From positions 24,236-88,235 of IMG/VR virus record IMGVR_UViG_3300006919_000042: a DNA stretch of 64,000 nt. The stretch is one strand, 5' to 3'. Shown piece after piece: positions 26,065-33,823 of this stretch. This DNA is from a virus. The translations under genes were made by a program, and so were the position numbers. Numbering within the stretch: the first letter of the stretch is position 1; every line of letters starts with the position of its first letter. The notes beneath the pieces were generated by a model. It saw nothing but the letters and a program-made list of their open reading frames with translations. It did no database searches and had not been told where the DNA came from.

Positions 26065-26552
26065 AAAAGAATATTGGATCATTATTAGCAATGGCGCTGA
26101 TGGCAGAGGGAATAGGAATGGGTATGGAAGGTGGAATACCAAATACATCATCAAAACGTGTTCGTGACCATAATAGAGTGAGAGTACCAGCCAAGAAAGT
26201 GATTCCAAAAGGATGTAAACAATATTTCTTCAATCAAAATGGATATTGGGACAATACAAGTGGTGAGAAGAACAGCTACTTTACATGCATTGCATCAAGT
26301 GATAAGGTTGCACACAAGAAATTCAACAAGTATCAACTAATCTTAATTAAACAATCATTTGATAATCTGATACACATTGAGTGCTTACGTACTGGTAAGT
26401 GTCAGGAGACAGAAGGTCTAGTTGGCACCGAATACGAAGGAATATCTGTGTGTGACGATGGCTGTGTTCAGTTCAATCCAAGAACGAAAGGAGCAATATA
26501 TATGCAAGCATTAGGAGATCGAGTATATTATTGCAATAATGTAAAGGACTGA
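26061..26552 (+). CDS. Hypothetical protein
   Basis: 163 residues. The N-terminus is hydrophobic and Gly/Met-rich (IGSLLAMALMAEGIGMGM), possibly a weak membrane or export segment; the rest is soluble with six Cys. No family recognised. Confidence 0.6.
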   Translation: MKKNIGSLLAMALMAEGIGMGMEGGIPNTSSKRVRDHNRVRVPAKKVIPKGCKQYFFNQNGYWDNTSGEKNSYFTCIASSDKVAHKKFNKYQLILIKQSFDNLIHIECLRTGKCQETEGLVGTEYEGISVCDDGCVQFNPRTKGAIYMQALGDRVYYCNNVKD

Positions 26553-26647
26553 CAAAATCGACGGTATGTGAGAACCCATCATGTCCAGATATGCCGTGCT
26601 GTGGGCAACCAAGAGAGATATGTGAAACTAATTGTAAAGGCAAATAG
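26549..26647 (+). CDS. Possible Cys-rich micropeptide with CTG start
   Basis: A 32-codon frame beginning at CTG that overlaps the upstream TGA as CTGA, matching the ATGA/TTGA coupling seen elsewhere. The peptide has six Cys (VCENPSC, PCCG, ICETNC), a metal-binding or disulfide pattern. There is no ATG except an internal one giving 18 residues. Confidence 0.3.
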   Translation: MTKSTVCENPSCPDMPCCGQPREICETNCKGK

Positions 26648-26649
26648 AT

Positions 26650-26877
26650 ATGGCAATTCAAACAATTGAAATCAGAGATGTTGGTGATGAGGTAGTCGTT
26701 TTATCAAAAAATGGAGTTGAGAGAGGGATAGTTGCACATCGTGATGTACAGAAAGACAATGCAGTCAAATATGCTATTAGAACTGAATCTCAACGTAATA
26801 ACACACACCGATTATCACAAGAGGTGTTTGATGACATAGATCAATTATTAACGTACTATAAAGACAAATTTGCATGA
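26650..26877 (+). CDS. Hypothetical protein (75 aa)
   Basis: 75 residues with an SH3-like opening (VGDEVVVLSKNGVERGIVAH) and a helical end. No family recognised. Confidence 0.6.
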   Translation: MAIQTIEIRDVGDEVVVLSKNGVERGIVAHRDVQKDNAVKYAIRTESQRNNTHRLSQEVFDDIDQLLTYYKDKFA

Positions 26878-26930
26878 AAACAATCGCAGATCACAATTAC
26901 TCTGCAATCGATGTTCGCAACAGAAAATAA
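26874..26930 (+). CDS. Possible 18-aa micropeptide
   Basis: An ATGA overlap with the previous stop opens an 18-codon frame (MKTIADHNYSAIDVRNRK). Only the overlap supports it. Confidence 0.2.
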   Translation: MKTIADHNYSAIDVRNRK

Positions 26931-26971
26931 GGTGTAGAGTTTTTTTTCCGATTTCTTTACATTTACATTAG

Positions 26972-27002
26972 TCCCTGCGATTTTAAGTTGTGGGGATTTT
27001 TG
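26972..27002 (+). terminator. Rho-independent terminator
   Basis: TCCCTGC (26972-26978) pairs with GTGGGGA (26990-26996, with G-T pairs) and is followed by T6. It closes the 25.5-26.9 kb operon. Confidence 0.75.
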
Positions 27003-27032
27003 TTGTTTAATAGATATATATAAGTTATCTTT
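27003..27032 (+). promoter_or_regulatory. Bacteroidota-type promoter with AGATA spacer element
   Basis: TTG at 27003-27005, 20-nt spacer, TATCTTT at 27026-27032, AGATA at 27012-27016. It starts immediately after the terminator. Confidence 0.8.
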
Positions 27033-27062
27033 AGTCATTATTAACATATTAAATCGGAAATT

Positions 27063-27824
27063 ATGCCAAGAAAATCAATTGTTACACCAGAGAACATCGC
27101 AGCATTGCGAGACTTCCTATTGAAGGTTAGAGCGACTAACCACGATGGCTTAAAGCCAAAAGTAACATCTCAGCAAGGAAGAGACTTCCTTAAAGAGTAT
27201 GACATTCCAAATCCACAAGGAGTATGGAAAATCTTAGTTAGTGAAGGATTCGTTAGAAAACGTTTGAAGTCACTTAGAGGTGGTATAGTATGGATCAATC
27301 CAGTAGTGCCATGTAATCAAATGGCTAAGAAAATCTACAAAGAAGCCACTGCATTTAGAGCTACTCAGAATCAGAAATCTCTTCAGAAGAAGAACACACC
27401 AGTTGTAGTTGTTCAAGGGAATCAAAAGCAGCCACTTACTATCTTAGATCAGAGAGTGTTAGATGTATTGTCACAATCATTCACTATTGAGCAAGCATAT
27501 GAATGTGGACAAATTTTCAACCTTAATCGTTCGTCAATTGATCGATTAGTTCGTAAATTAATTGACGCAAGTAAGATTGTAAGTAATGGTACACGCTCAT
27601 GGGTTAAAGTTCCAAAAGACGTTGAGGTGGAGGCAACGGGAACATTAGTATCTAACCAAGAGGTTGAAAGTGTTGATCTAAACACTACTTACAAACAATC
27701 ATTGAAGAATTCAATCAAGGTACTATCTGACAAGATGGAGAAGGACAAAATCCTAATCGAAGAACTCAAGTTGGAGTATATTAATAACCAGATTGCATTG
27801 CTTCAATTGAAAAAGTTGCAATAA
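27063..27824 (+). CDS. Protein with two winged-helix-like domains
   Basis: 253 residues. The N-terminal unit (residues about 30-80, DIPNPQGVWKILVSEGFV then GGIVWI) and a second unit at about 125-185 (YECGQIFNLNRSSIDRLVRK then SWVKVP) both fit winged-helix DNA-binding domains. A C-terminal coiled coil (DKMEKDKILIEELKLEYIN) could mediate dimerisation. It is a monocistronic unit bounded by terminators and a candidate transcriptional regulator of the phage, by inference. Confidence 0.7.
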   Translation: MPRKSIVTPENIAALRDFLLKVRATNHDGLKPKVTSQQGRDFLKEYDIPNPQGVWKILVSEGFVRKRLKSLRGGIVWINPVVPCNQMAKKIYKEATAFRATQNQKSLQKKNTPVVVVQGNQKQPLTILDQRVLDVLSQSFTIEQAYECGQIFNLNRSSIDRLVRKLIDASKIVSNGTRSWVKVPKDVEVEATGTLVSNQEVESVDLNTTYKQSLKNSIKVLSDKMEKDKILIEELKLEYINNQIALLQLKKLQ

Positions 27825-27889
27825 GCTCCGCAAAGCTACTTGCTGGCCACAGACGTGTGTAGATCAGTATTGTTAGCCTAAGAGTTTAA

Positions 27890-27922
27890 GTCCCTACATT
27901 ATATCGATGTAGGGATTTTTTT
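27890..27922 (+). terminator. Rho-independent terminator
   Basis: TCCCTACAT (27891-27899) pairs with ATGTAGGGA (27907-27915), then T7. It closes the winged-helix gene. Confidence 0.88.
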
Positions 27923-27929
27923 ATTAAAG

Positions 27930-27959
27930 TTGCTAAAGAGATGTAAAGACCATATCTTC
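27930..27959 (+). promoter_or_regulatory. Promoter, AGATG spacer variant
   Basis: TTG at 27930-27932, 20-nt spacer, TATCTTC at 27953-27959, AGATG at 27939-27943 in the place of AGATA. Confidence 0.72.
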
Positions 27960-27988
27960 GAGCCTCATTAATATAAAACAATGTAAAA

Positions 27989-28456
27989 ATGAAAAAAGTA
28001 TTATTAGTATTAGCATTGTGCTTCTCTGCGATGATCGTAGTAGCACAAGAAACAGTAAACAAGGCAGATATAATTGATCTAGCTGTGTACAAAACGTTAG
28101 ATGCCGGAATGGGTACAGATATCTTCTTAGCTGAAGTAGATGTGACTTTAGTAGGTATCAATACATCGGTAGGTTATATGTTTGCTGGTGGAGAGTCTAC
28201 CAAGCAGATATCGCTAGGTTTAGGTAAATCAATTGATGTAGGAACATTAACTCTTACACCGTCTATTTATGGAGCAACTCTTATCAATACCGGAGGAGGC
28301 GACTACATTTACGGTTTAGATGGAGAACTCGACGTCAAAGTATTTAATTGGTTGGCAGCAACTGGTAAGTATCAATGGACACAAAACAACAGTCAACCCT
28401 TTGCGCTGGATAACTTTGGAGCCAATTATTTGGTAGGAGTTAAGGTCACGTTATAA
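27989..28456 (+). CDS. Secreted beta-rich protein
   Basis: 155 residues with a signal peptide (KKVLLVLALCFSAMIVVAQ, cleavage expected after VAQ). The mature region has repeated short beta strands with Gly turns (VDVTLVGINTSVGYMFAGG, LGLGKSIDVG) ending in NYLVGVKVTL, compatible with an eight-stranded outer-membrane barrel. Monocistronic. An envelope role, such as receptor masking, is inferred. Confidence 0.7.
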   Translation: MKKVLLVLALCFSAMIVVAQETVNKADIIDLAVYKTLDAGMGTDIFLAEVDVTLVGINTSVGYMFAGGESTKQISLGLGKSIDVGTLTLTPSIYGATLINTGGGDYIYGLDGELDVKVFNWLAATGKYQWTQNNSQPFALDNFGANYLVGVKVTL

Positions 28457-28476
28457 AGAGAGACATAAATTATTTG

Positions 28477-28511
28477 AAATCCCACATCTTAATTGGTGTG
28501 GGATTTTTTTT
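28477..28511 (+). terminator. Rho-independent terminator
   Basis: AAATCCCACA (28477-28486) pairs with TGTGGGATTT (28497-28506), followed by T. Confidence 0.88.
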
Positions 28512-28522
28512 GCACTAAAAAG

Positions 28523-28552
28523 TTGCTCAATAGATATAAGTTGGTTATCTTT
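28523..28552 (+). promoter_or_regulatory. Bacteroidota-type promoter with AGATA spacer element
   Basis: TTG at 28523-28525, 20-nt spacer, TATCTTT at 28546-28552, AGATA at 28532-28536. Confidence 0.82.
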
Positions 28553-28577
28553 AGGCATAATTAAAATCGGAAAAATT

Positions 28578-29132
28578 ATGAAAACTCAATTAACACCTCA
28601 AGAAAGAAAAGCAGCCAAAGCTGCAAAAGAACGTCAACATCAGTTAGATAAAGCGTTCAAATTCCTTAGCAAACAGACCACTTTAATGAGAGAGCGTTAT
28701 TATAACGCTGCTATCTCATTTGGTACACGTCAGATCGAGAATGCAATTACTGATATGGAACAGCAGATCGCAGAGCATGGTATGACAGATAATAGAAAAC
28801 ATTGGTTGAAACTACGTATGGATAGAAGAAACTACATTACTACTTCAAGTTGTGGTTGGTTGAAAGACGCAGAGGAAGTGTTCGACTCACGTTTAATTAA
28901 GATGTCAACAAGATTAGAAGAATTCGGATTCTTGAACAGTAGATTATATATGAAAGTAGCTAACGTTAATAGTGAAGACTCAAGAGAATTCAGTTTCGAG
29001 ATTGATATCACTAAGTACGAACATGGTAAGACAGAACCAACTAAGGTAGGTACAGCTCACGCTCGTTTAATTTGGGTTGAGTGTACTGAGAAGACTTCAC
29101 ATTGGAGATTCATCTGCACAAAAAGAAAATAA
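28578..29132 (+). CDS. Hypothetical protein
   Basis: 184 residues. N-terminal basic helix (TPQERKAAKAAKERQHQLDK), then helical and C-terminal beta segments (TAHARLIWVECTEKTSHWRF). No family recognised. Full promoter and ATCGGAAAAATT leader upstream. Confidence 0.7.
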   Translation: MKTQLTPQERKAAKAAKERQHQLDKAFKFLSKQTTLMRERYYNAAISFGTRQIENAITDMEQQIAEHGMTDNRKHWLKLRMDRRNYITTSSCGWLKDAEEVFDSRLIKMSTRLEEFGFLNSRLYMKVANVNSEDSREFSFEIDITKYEHGKTEPTKVGTAHARLIWVECTEKTSHWRFICTKRK

Positions 29133-29147
29133 TATTTATTATTAATC

Positions 29148-29171
29148 GAGTGCATCCTATAAGATGCACTC
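29148..29171 (+). other. Perfect 9-bp intergenic hairpin
   Basis: GAGTGCATC (29148-29156) pairs with GATGCACTC (29163-29171) across a 6-nt loop. No T run follows and the next gene begins 18 nt later, so it is more likely an RNA processing, stability or translation-control element than a terminator. Confidence 0.55.
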
Positions 29172-29188
29172 ACAATACATCGGAAATT

Positions 29189-29551
29189 ATGAACAAAAAG
29201 ATGATTTTAGTAAGATTCGCATTCGGTCCAAGTATCGAGGTGAATAAAGTGTTGGTAGAGCACATGACACAGAGAGGAAGTATGACAGTACTTCCAGGAG
29301 TTGTAGTAACTGTTTTTGACACAGATAGTACAATTGCTCAGATTGATACAGATCTACGTGCAATCGACGTATTTTACACTTTAAGTGAAATGAATGATGA
29401 AACATTCAAAGGTAACGTTCCAGGATTGGATGAAGGACCAGATCAAATCGGTGCACCTGAGATGTCACTTGAAGATCAACTTGCAGCTGCAGTTGCAGAA
29501 CAAGATTATGAGAAGGCTGCATTACTACAAAAGCAGATATCTGCGCAGTAA
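29189..29551 (+). CDS. Hypothetical protein with UVR-like C-terminal motif
   Basis: 120 residues. The start at 29189 is fixed by the ATCGGAAATT leader; an upstream in-frame ATG at 29102 lies in the previous gene. Residues about 92-118 (LEDQLAAAVAEQDYEKAALL) match the UVR helix-turn-helix motif seen in UvrB/UvrC, ClpC and Mcs proteins, which mediates protein contacts. The N-terminal domain is unknown. Confidence 0.7.
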   Translation: MNKKMILVRFAFGPSIEVNKVLVEHMTQRGSMTVLPGVVVTVFDTDSTIAQIDTDLRAIDVFYTLSEMNDETFKGNVPGLDEGPDQIGAPEMSLEDQLAAAVAEQDYEKAALLQKQISAQ

Positions 29552-29566
29552 TCAGTAAGTTAAGTA

Positions 29567-29597
29567 TAAAAGGCTCCACATTGGGGCCTTTTTTTTG
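29567..29597 (+). terminator. Rho-independent terminator
   Basis: AAAAGGCTCC pairs with GGGGCCTTTT (one G-T pair) across ACATT, then a T run that merges into the next -33 box. Confidence 0.85.
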
Positions 29598-29627
29598 TTG
29601 CAAGAAAGATATATAAAGTGTATCTTT
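29598..29627 (+). promoter_or_regulatory. Promoter of deacetylase-like gene, AAAGATA/TATCTTT dyad
   Basis: TTG at 29598-29600, 20-nt spacer, TATCTTT at 29621-29627. AAAGATA at 29605-29611 makes a perfect dyad with the -7 box. The leader AAAATCGGAAATC precedes ATG 29658. Confidence 0.85.
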
Positions 29628-29657
29628 ATGTATTATTAACAGTTAAAATCGGAAATC

Positions 29658-30800
29658 ATGAGAAAATCAGTTAAATTTTTATACAATCACAAGCAAGTTT
29701 GCGTTGAGAACATCGCAGATAGTAGTTTTAGTAAATCACCATTGAAGCCTATGCTTTATATGAAGGATGTTGTAGCACGTTTAGGTAAGTCAGGACTAAT
29801 TGACATTATATCGAACTTCAAGCCATTCAGAACACGTGACTTTAAGAACGCACACACAGATGAGTATGTCAACGATTTCTTCACAGGAGGTCCTAAAAGA
29901 GAGTCGAACAGTATTCCTTGGAGCAAGAAACTTGCCAATTCAGTTAAGTGGACAAACAGTAGTCTTTACAATGCAGTTGAACAATCATATTTAGATCCAA
30001 ACAATCTTTATGTTAGTCCTACAAGTGGCTTTCATCATGCTGGACCAAACGGAGGTATGGGATTCTGTACATTTAGTGGTCAGGTGATTGCTAGTTTGAA
30101 GATGTACCGTAAATATGGTGTTAAAGGTGCTTATTTAGATTTAGATGGTCACTATGGTAACAGTATCGGTGATTCAAGAGAATTTGTTCAAAACAAATAT
30201 GGTTGGAACCTAGATGATATCATTCAAATGAACATCAACCCAAGAGGAACGGGATCTCAATATATTGATGATTTCGTGATGAGCTTAGGTACATTAGCTA
30301 ATAAGATCCGTCAAGGTGACGTTGATTATATCGTATGGTGTCATGGTGCTGATTCTCACAAGGATGATGACTTAGGTAGCCAATTAACTACCAATGAGTG
30401 GAAGAGCGTTAGTTCAATATTCTATACTTGGTTAAACAAATTAGAGCTTGAACTTGGACGTAAGATTCCTTTGACATTATCGTTATTTGGTGGGTACAGA
30501 AGAGATGATTATCAAAGTGTTATCAACTTACATCTTAGTGATTTGATGATAGGTATATCAGTATTGCTTGGGAAGTTCATGCCAATCGATGATTTAGAGA
30601 TTAAAGATAAAGTCAGAGTAGTTGACACTACCATCTACATAGATGAAGGTGACTTAGCTGATATGATTGATATCACAGGATTGAGTAGAAGCGTTTGTAA
30701 ATCAGCTCTAGTGAATGCTAAAGGTGATTTCGAAGATGCATTCAAAGCTCTTGATGAAAACAAAGTTGAAGGCAAGCAAACAAAATTGGTGTTATTTTAG
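29658..30800 (+). CDS. Zinc-dependent histone-deacetylase-family enzyme fused to UBA-like domain
   Basis: 380 residues. The arginase/deacetylase (HDAC) fold shows HTDEYV (66-71), the tandem His of SGFHHAG (H126, H127), the zinc ligands D163 and H165 in YLDLDGHYGN, a third ligand in HGADSH (D232), and the Gly-Gly-Tyr with the catalytic Tyr (GGY, Y280). All key residues are present. Family members remove acetyl groups from lysines, polyamines or other amides; the phage substrate is unknown. Residues about 328-366 (GDLADMIDITGLSRSVC, ALVNAKGDFEDAFKAL) resemble the UBA/EF-Ts N-terminal helical bundle. It has its own promoter and precedes a GNAT-domain gene by 24 bp. The fold call is firm by motif; physiology is inference. 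Confidence 0.85.
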   Translation: MRKSVKFLYNHKQVCVENIADSSFSKSPLKPMLYMKDVVARLGKSGLIDIISNFKPFRTRDFKNAHTDEYVNDFFTGGPKRESNSIPWSKKLANSVKWTNSSLYNAVEQSYLDPNNLYVSPTSGFHHAGPNGGMGFCTFSGQVIASLKMYRKYGVKGAYLDLDGHYGNSIGDSREFVQNKYGWNLDDIIQMNINPRGTGSQYIDDFVMSLGTLANKIRQGDVDYIVWCHGADSHKDDDLGSQLTTNEWKSVSSIFYTWLNKLELELGRKIPLTLSLFGGYRRDDYQSVINLHLSDLMIGISVLLGKFMPIDDLEIKDKVRVVDTTIYIDEGDLADMIDITGLSRSVCKSALVNAKGDFEDAFKALDENKVEGKQTKLVLF

Positions 30801-30805
30801 TAAAT

Positions 30806-30825
30806 TGCCGAAAATTAATTCGGCA
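30806..30825 (+). promoter_or_regulatory. Hairpin abutting the start codon of the GNAT gene
   Basis: TGCCGAA (30806-30812) pairs with TTCGGCA (30819-30825), whose last base is the A of the ATG. No T run. It could block ribosome access or be a binding site, making the downstream gene conditional. Confidence 0.45.
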
Positions 30826-32555
30826 TGAATATTGACAACATACAAAAAGGAGATTACATTTTCATTGATGGTCCGCTAGATAGTAAAGCTGTAGTAAACA
30901 GACTTGCCAATTTAGGGGACCTTCCGACGTTCATTGAGAGCGTCGATGTAATAAAGGCATTTGGAGATATGAATCAAGATGTCACAGATCTTGTATCAAA
31001 GGCTAGAAACATCGGAAATCTAGTTGCAGTTAAGCGTATGATGGTTAGTAAGAATGGCCGAGCATACATGAAGACTGTTTATGTCAAGAAAGAAGAGATT
31101 GAAGAAAGTCCGAAAACCAAACGATTCTTAGAGCAACATGAAGCTGAAATGGGATTGAGTGCTGGAGATAAGGTTACAGCTAAGTTCGTTGGATACAGCA
31201 CTGGAACTAAATATGAATTTGAGCACTTCAAAGTAAAAACAATCACTGCAGATAAAGTGACGTTAGAATTCACTAAGCCATTTACAGCAAACAGAAACTA
31301 CACATATTCAGTAGGAGCAGAAATAGTAGTACCAAGATCGAGTTCTCCTGATTGGAACCCAGACACATCATTCGCTAAACCTAAAGTGGTGGCACCAACA
31401 CCAGTTGTAGCTGATATGAAGGTAGTTGAGTCGATTGATGATATATCAGTAGGTGACGAAGTATTAGTTAAACAAAGAGGTGATGCACCAGATGTACCAG
31501 GAGAGATCCGCTACATACATCCTGCAGGTAATTTTATCGACATCAAAGTAGGCACCAAAGTATTGCGTAGAAAACTAGGTAGATTTTCAATTGGTAATAT
31601 ACCAACAGCACAGCCATTAACCATTGCTGGAATAAGTGATTTAACACAACATGGAATTGTTGTTAGTTTACCAGGTGTGCGAACCATTCCACGTATTGAT
31701 AGAAATCGCGTTATAGGAACAGAAGATTATCAAGCAACAATTCGCGTTGACAGATTCGGCAATCCAAATGATAGAGGGAGAAGTAGAGCAACGGTTACTA
31801 GACAACGAAACACATACTATTCAAGAACAGATGCTGAGATGGCAGCACTACAAGGTTCACAGACCTCTGATGCACTTGATAAATTCAATGAAGCATTTCC
31901 AGGAATCAACCTAGAGCAATATGCAAACGAAACCAAAGCCGCTTTTAGAGCAGCTTATCCTGGTATCAGTGATAGTTCAATTGGTGAGATTAAGATTGAT
32001 ATCAACAGAGACGGTGGGTTTGGATTAGCTATTGATAATAGCAAAATAAGAATGACGCGTAAGTTTAATGCTACAGCTAAGTCAGTATATCATTCATACT
32101 TCGTAGTTAAAGGTGGCACATCTGCACAAGGAAATGGAGTAGGTAAAGGTTTATTTAGAGCACTTTATAAACAATATAAGAATATGGGAATCAAGAAAAT
32201 CTCAGTTAGTGCTAATATTAATGTTGGTGGTTATGCTTGGGGAAGATATGGTTTCACAGCAGGAAATGCACAAGCAGAAAGGTATGTTCGATCATTTGAA
32301 CAAAATGTTGGTCGTGAGAAAGCTGGATACACAATCACTCGAGAAGATGCTCAGACAGCAAGACGTGTTTATGAGGATTGGACCAATGCAAATGGATCTG
32401 ATGCTAGATTTCCAATGAACTTACTGTGTTGTATAGGAACGAATAATAAAGCAGGGAAAGGAATACTACTTAACACAAGTTGGAGTGGTGAATTAAACCT
32501 AACTAACACCAGACAGAGAACACACTTTGAGAATTACATAGGATTTAGTGGCTAG
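30825..32555 (+). CDS. Large protein with C-terminal GNAT acetyltransferase-like domain
   Basis: 576 residues. Residues about 1-260 contain several SH3/KOW-like openings (IQKGDYIFIDG, LSAGDKVTAKFVG, ISVGDEVLVKQRG). A GNAT-type domain lies at about 385-480: strand KSVYHSYFVVKG, acetyl-CoA loop AQGNGVGKGLF (434-444), helix FRALYKQYKNMGIKKI, and the final AWGRYGFTAG element. GNAT enzymes transfer acyl groups from acyl-CoA to amines. It is in one operon with the deacetylase-family gene, so the two may act on the same target in opposite directions. Its C-terminal 100 residues are unknown. Confidence 0.75.
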   Translation: MNIDNIQKGDYIFIDGPLDSKAVVNRLANLGDLPTFIESVDVIKAFGDMNQDVTDLVSKARNIGNLVAVKRMMVSKNGRAYMKTVYVKKEEIEESPKTKRFLEQHEAEMGLSAGDKVTAKFVGYSTGTKYEFEHFKVKTITADKVTLEFTKPFTANRNYTYSVGAEIVVPRSSSPDWNPDTSFAKPKVVAPTPVVADMKVVESIDDISVGDEVLVKQRGDAPDVPGEIRYIHPAGNFIDIKVGTKVLRRKLGRFSIGNIPTAQPLTIAGISDLTQHGIVVSLPGVRTIPRIDRNRVIGTEDYQATIRVDRFGNPNDRGRSRATVTRQRNTYYSRTDAEMAALQGSQTSDALDKFNEAFPGINLEQYANETKAAFRAAYPGISDSSIGEIKIDINRDGGFGLAIDNSKIRMTRKFNATAKSVYHSYFVVKGGTSAQGNGVGKGLFRALYKQYKNMGIKKISVSANINVGGYAWGRYGFTAGNAQAERYVRSFEQNVGREKAGYTITREDAQTARRVYEDWTNANGSDARFPMNLLCCIGTNNKAGKGILLNTSWSGELNLTNTRQRTHFENYIGFSG

Positions 32556-32578
32556 AAAGATATAAAAGATGTATCTTT
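32549..32578 (+). promoter_or_regulatory. Promoter with AAAGATA/TATCTTT dyad, weak -33
   Basis: TATCTTT at 32572-32578 with AAAGATA at 32556-32562 (9 nt between). The -33 position reads TGG (32549-32551) instead of TTG. It overlaps the end of the GNAT gene. Confidence 0.65.
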
Positions 32579-32602
32579 ATTGATTATAAATACAATACAA
32601 TT

Positions 32603-32809
32603 ATGAATAACAATGAAGTTTCAGTTGAACTCGCTGGCGACAATGGGTTTACGATAGAGACACAAGCAGCAGAAAGCTACGCTGACTATGAGGCGTACTT
32701 AGAATTGAAGAAATTGCAGTTTTCCGATGAAGATGCAGCAGCCCATATGGGTATGACTGTAAAGAAATTAAACATCATTATAGAAGCATACGATCCAGGA
32801 ACAGAATAA
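32603..32809 (+). CDS. Small HTH-like protein (68 aa)
   Basis: 68 residues, acidic, with a helix-turn-helix-like stretch (FSDEDAAAHMGMTVKKLNII). May be a small regulator. Role unknown. Confidence 0.6.
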   Translation: MNNNEVSVELAGDNGFTIETQAAESYADYEAYLELKKLQFSDEDAAAHMGMTVKKLNIIIEAYDPGTE

Positions 32810-32813
32810 TTAC

Positions 32814-32821
32814 TATCTTTG
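32814..32821 (+). promoter_or_regulatory. Possible -7 box
   Basis: TATCTTTG matches the -7 consensus but no TTG is seen about 20 nt upstream. It lies 24 bp before the ATG at 32845. Confidence 0.3.
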
Positions 32822-32844
32822 AGACAAAATTAAAATAGAAACAG

Positions 32845-33309
32845 ATGACAGACCAACAATTATTTTATCAGTTGATTCAATCAATATCTTCCGAGACTAG
32901 CGTTTCAGTCAACACAACAGAAGCAGAGCAGCTTTCAGTAGTAGCTCAATTTTTATCGAAGTTAAAACCACAAAAGACAATTGCAATGAACATAAGTCAA
33001 AGTGGTGGAGCAGTTGCTCCGGATATGATTATGGTACTCAACGAAACAGAATATCAAGTTACGTGGACCTATGTAGCGGTAGGCTCGTATGCCTTCGTAT
33101 TACCAGGAGACCTAACAAGTAAGGCGTTGTGGATAGTTGGAGGAGGATATGAAAGTTCTCAATCTCAAATCACAGCATCAATAGTCTATTCTTCAAAAAC
33201 CGACGAGACATCCTTTGGGGTATCGACGAGAGAGGGCGCTGGTTGGCCGTTAACGTCAGCAGAAGGTCTGTTAGACCTACTTTCTTGTAAGTTAGAAATC
33301 TACGAGTAG
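32845..33309 (+). CDS. Hypothetical protein
   Basis: 154 residues, beta-rich (MIMVLNETEYQVTWTYVAVG), no signal peptide, resembles a small Ig- or jelly-roll-like structural domain without a recognised family. Stop and methyltransferase GTG start overlap by one base. Confidence 0.62.
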   Translation: MTDQQLFYQLIQSISSETSVSVNTTEAEQLSVVAQFLSKLKPQKTIAMNISQSGGAVAPDMIMVLNETEYQVTWTYVAVGSYAFVLPGDLTSKALWIVGGGYESSQSQITASIVYSSKTDETSFGVSTREGAGWPLTSAEGLLDLLSCKLEIYE

Positions 33310-33794
33310 TGGATTATAGTGAAAACAGTCGTAGGTATAAAGAGTACTTAAAACAAACATCACACTTAATAGATAACAATAGAGAAACTACGTATTGGGG
33401 CAATATTCCAGTACGTAGTCGCTTTTTAAGACCACTACACTTAGCATATAAGAGTGGAATGCGATTCGTTGATTTAGGATGCGGAGCAGGCAATGTATTG
33501 CGATTTGCACACAATATTGGCTATCAAGTTACAGGAGTGGAGATTGACGGTAAATTTATTGAATATATTGATGATTTTGAGTGGTACATTACCAACATGG
33601 AAGACTTAGAGCCAGCGTTTTATAAAAGGTTTGATGTAATATACAGCTACTTACCAATTAAGGAGGGAAAGCAACAATATTTAGACAAGATAGTCACTCA
33701 CATGAACGTCGGATCATTCATACTTACACCTGACACACACATTAAAGATAAAAGATTGATTAGATTAGAGGAGTATTTTTACAAAAGGATCTAA
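33309..33794 (+). CDS. Class I SAM-dependent methyltransferase
   Basis: 161 residues, starting at GTG 33309. Motif I is VDLGCGAGN (54-62), the acidic end of strand 2 is VEIDG, and motif IV-like DVIYSYLPI follows. No DPPY or other DNA-methylase catalytic motif is seen, so the substrate is not predicted. The short length means no separate target-recognition domain. Confidence 0.78.
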   Translation: MDYSENSRRYKEYLKQTSHLIDNNRETTYWGNIPVRSRFLRPLHLAYKSGMRFVDLGCGAGNVLRFAHNIGYQVTGVEIDGKFIEYIDDFEWYITNMEDLEPAFYKRFDVIYSYLPIKEGKQQYLDKIVTHMNVGSFILTPDTHIKDKRLIRLEEYFYKRI

Positions 33795-33823
33795 TTTACC
33801 ACTGAACTCGTGGGGACTTTTTT

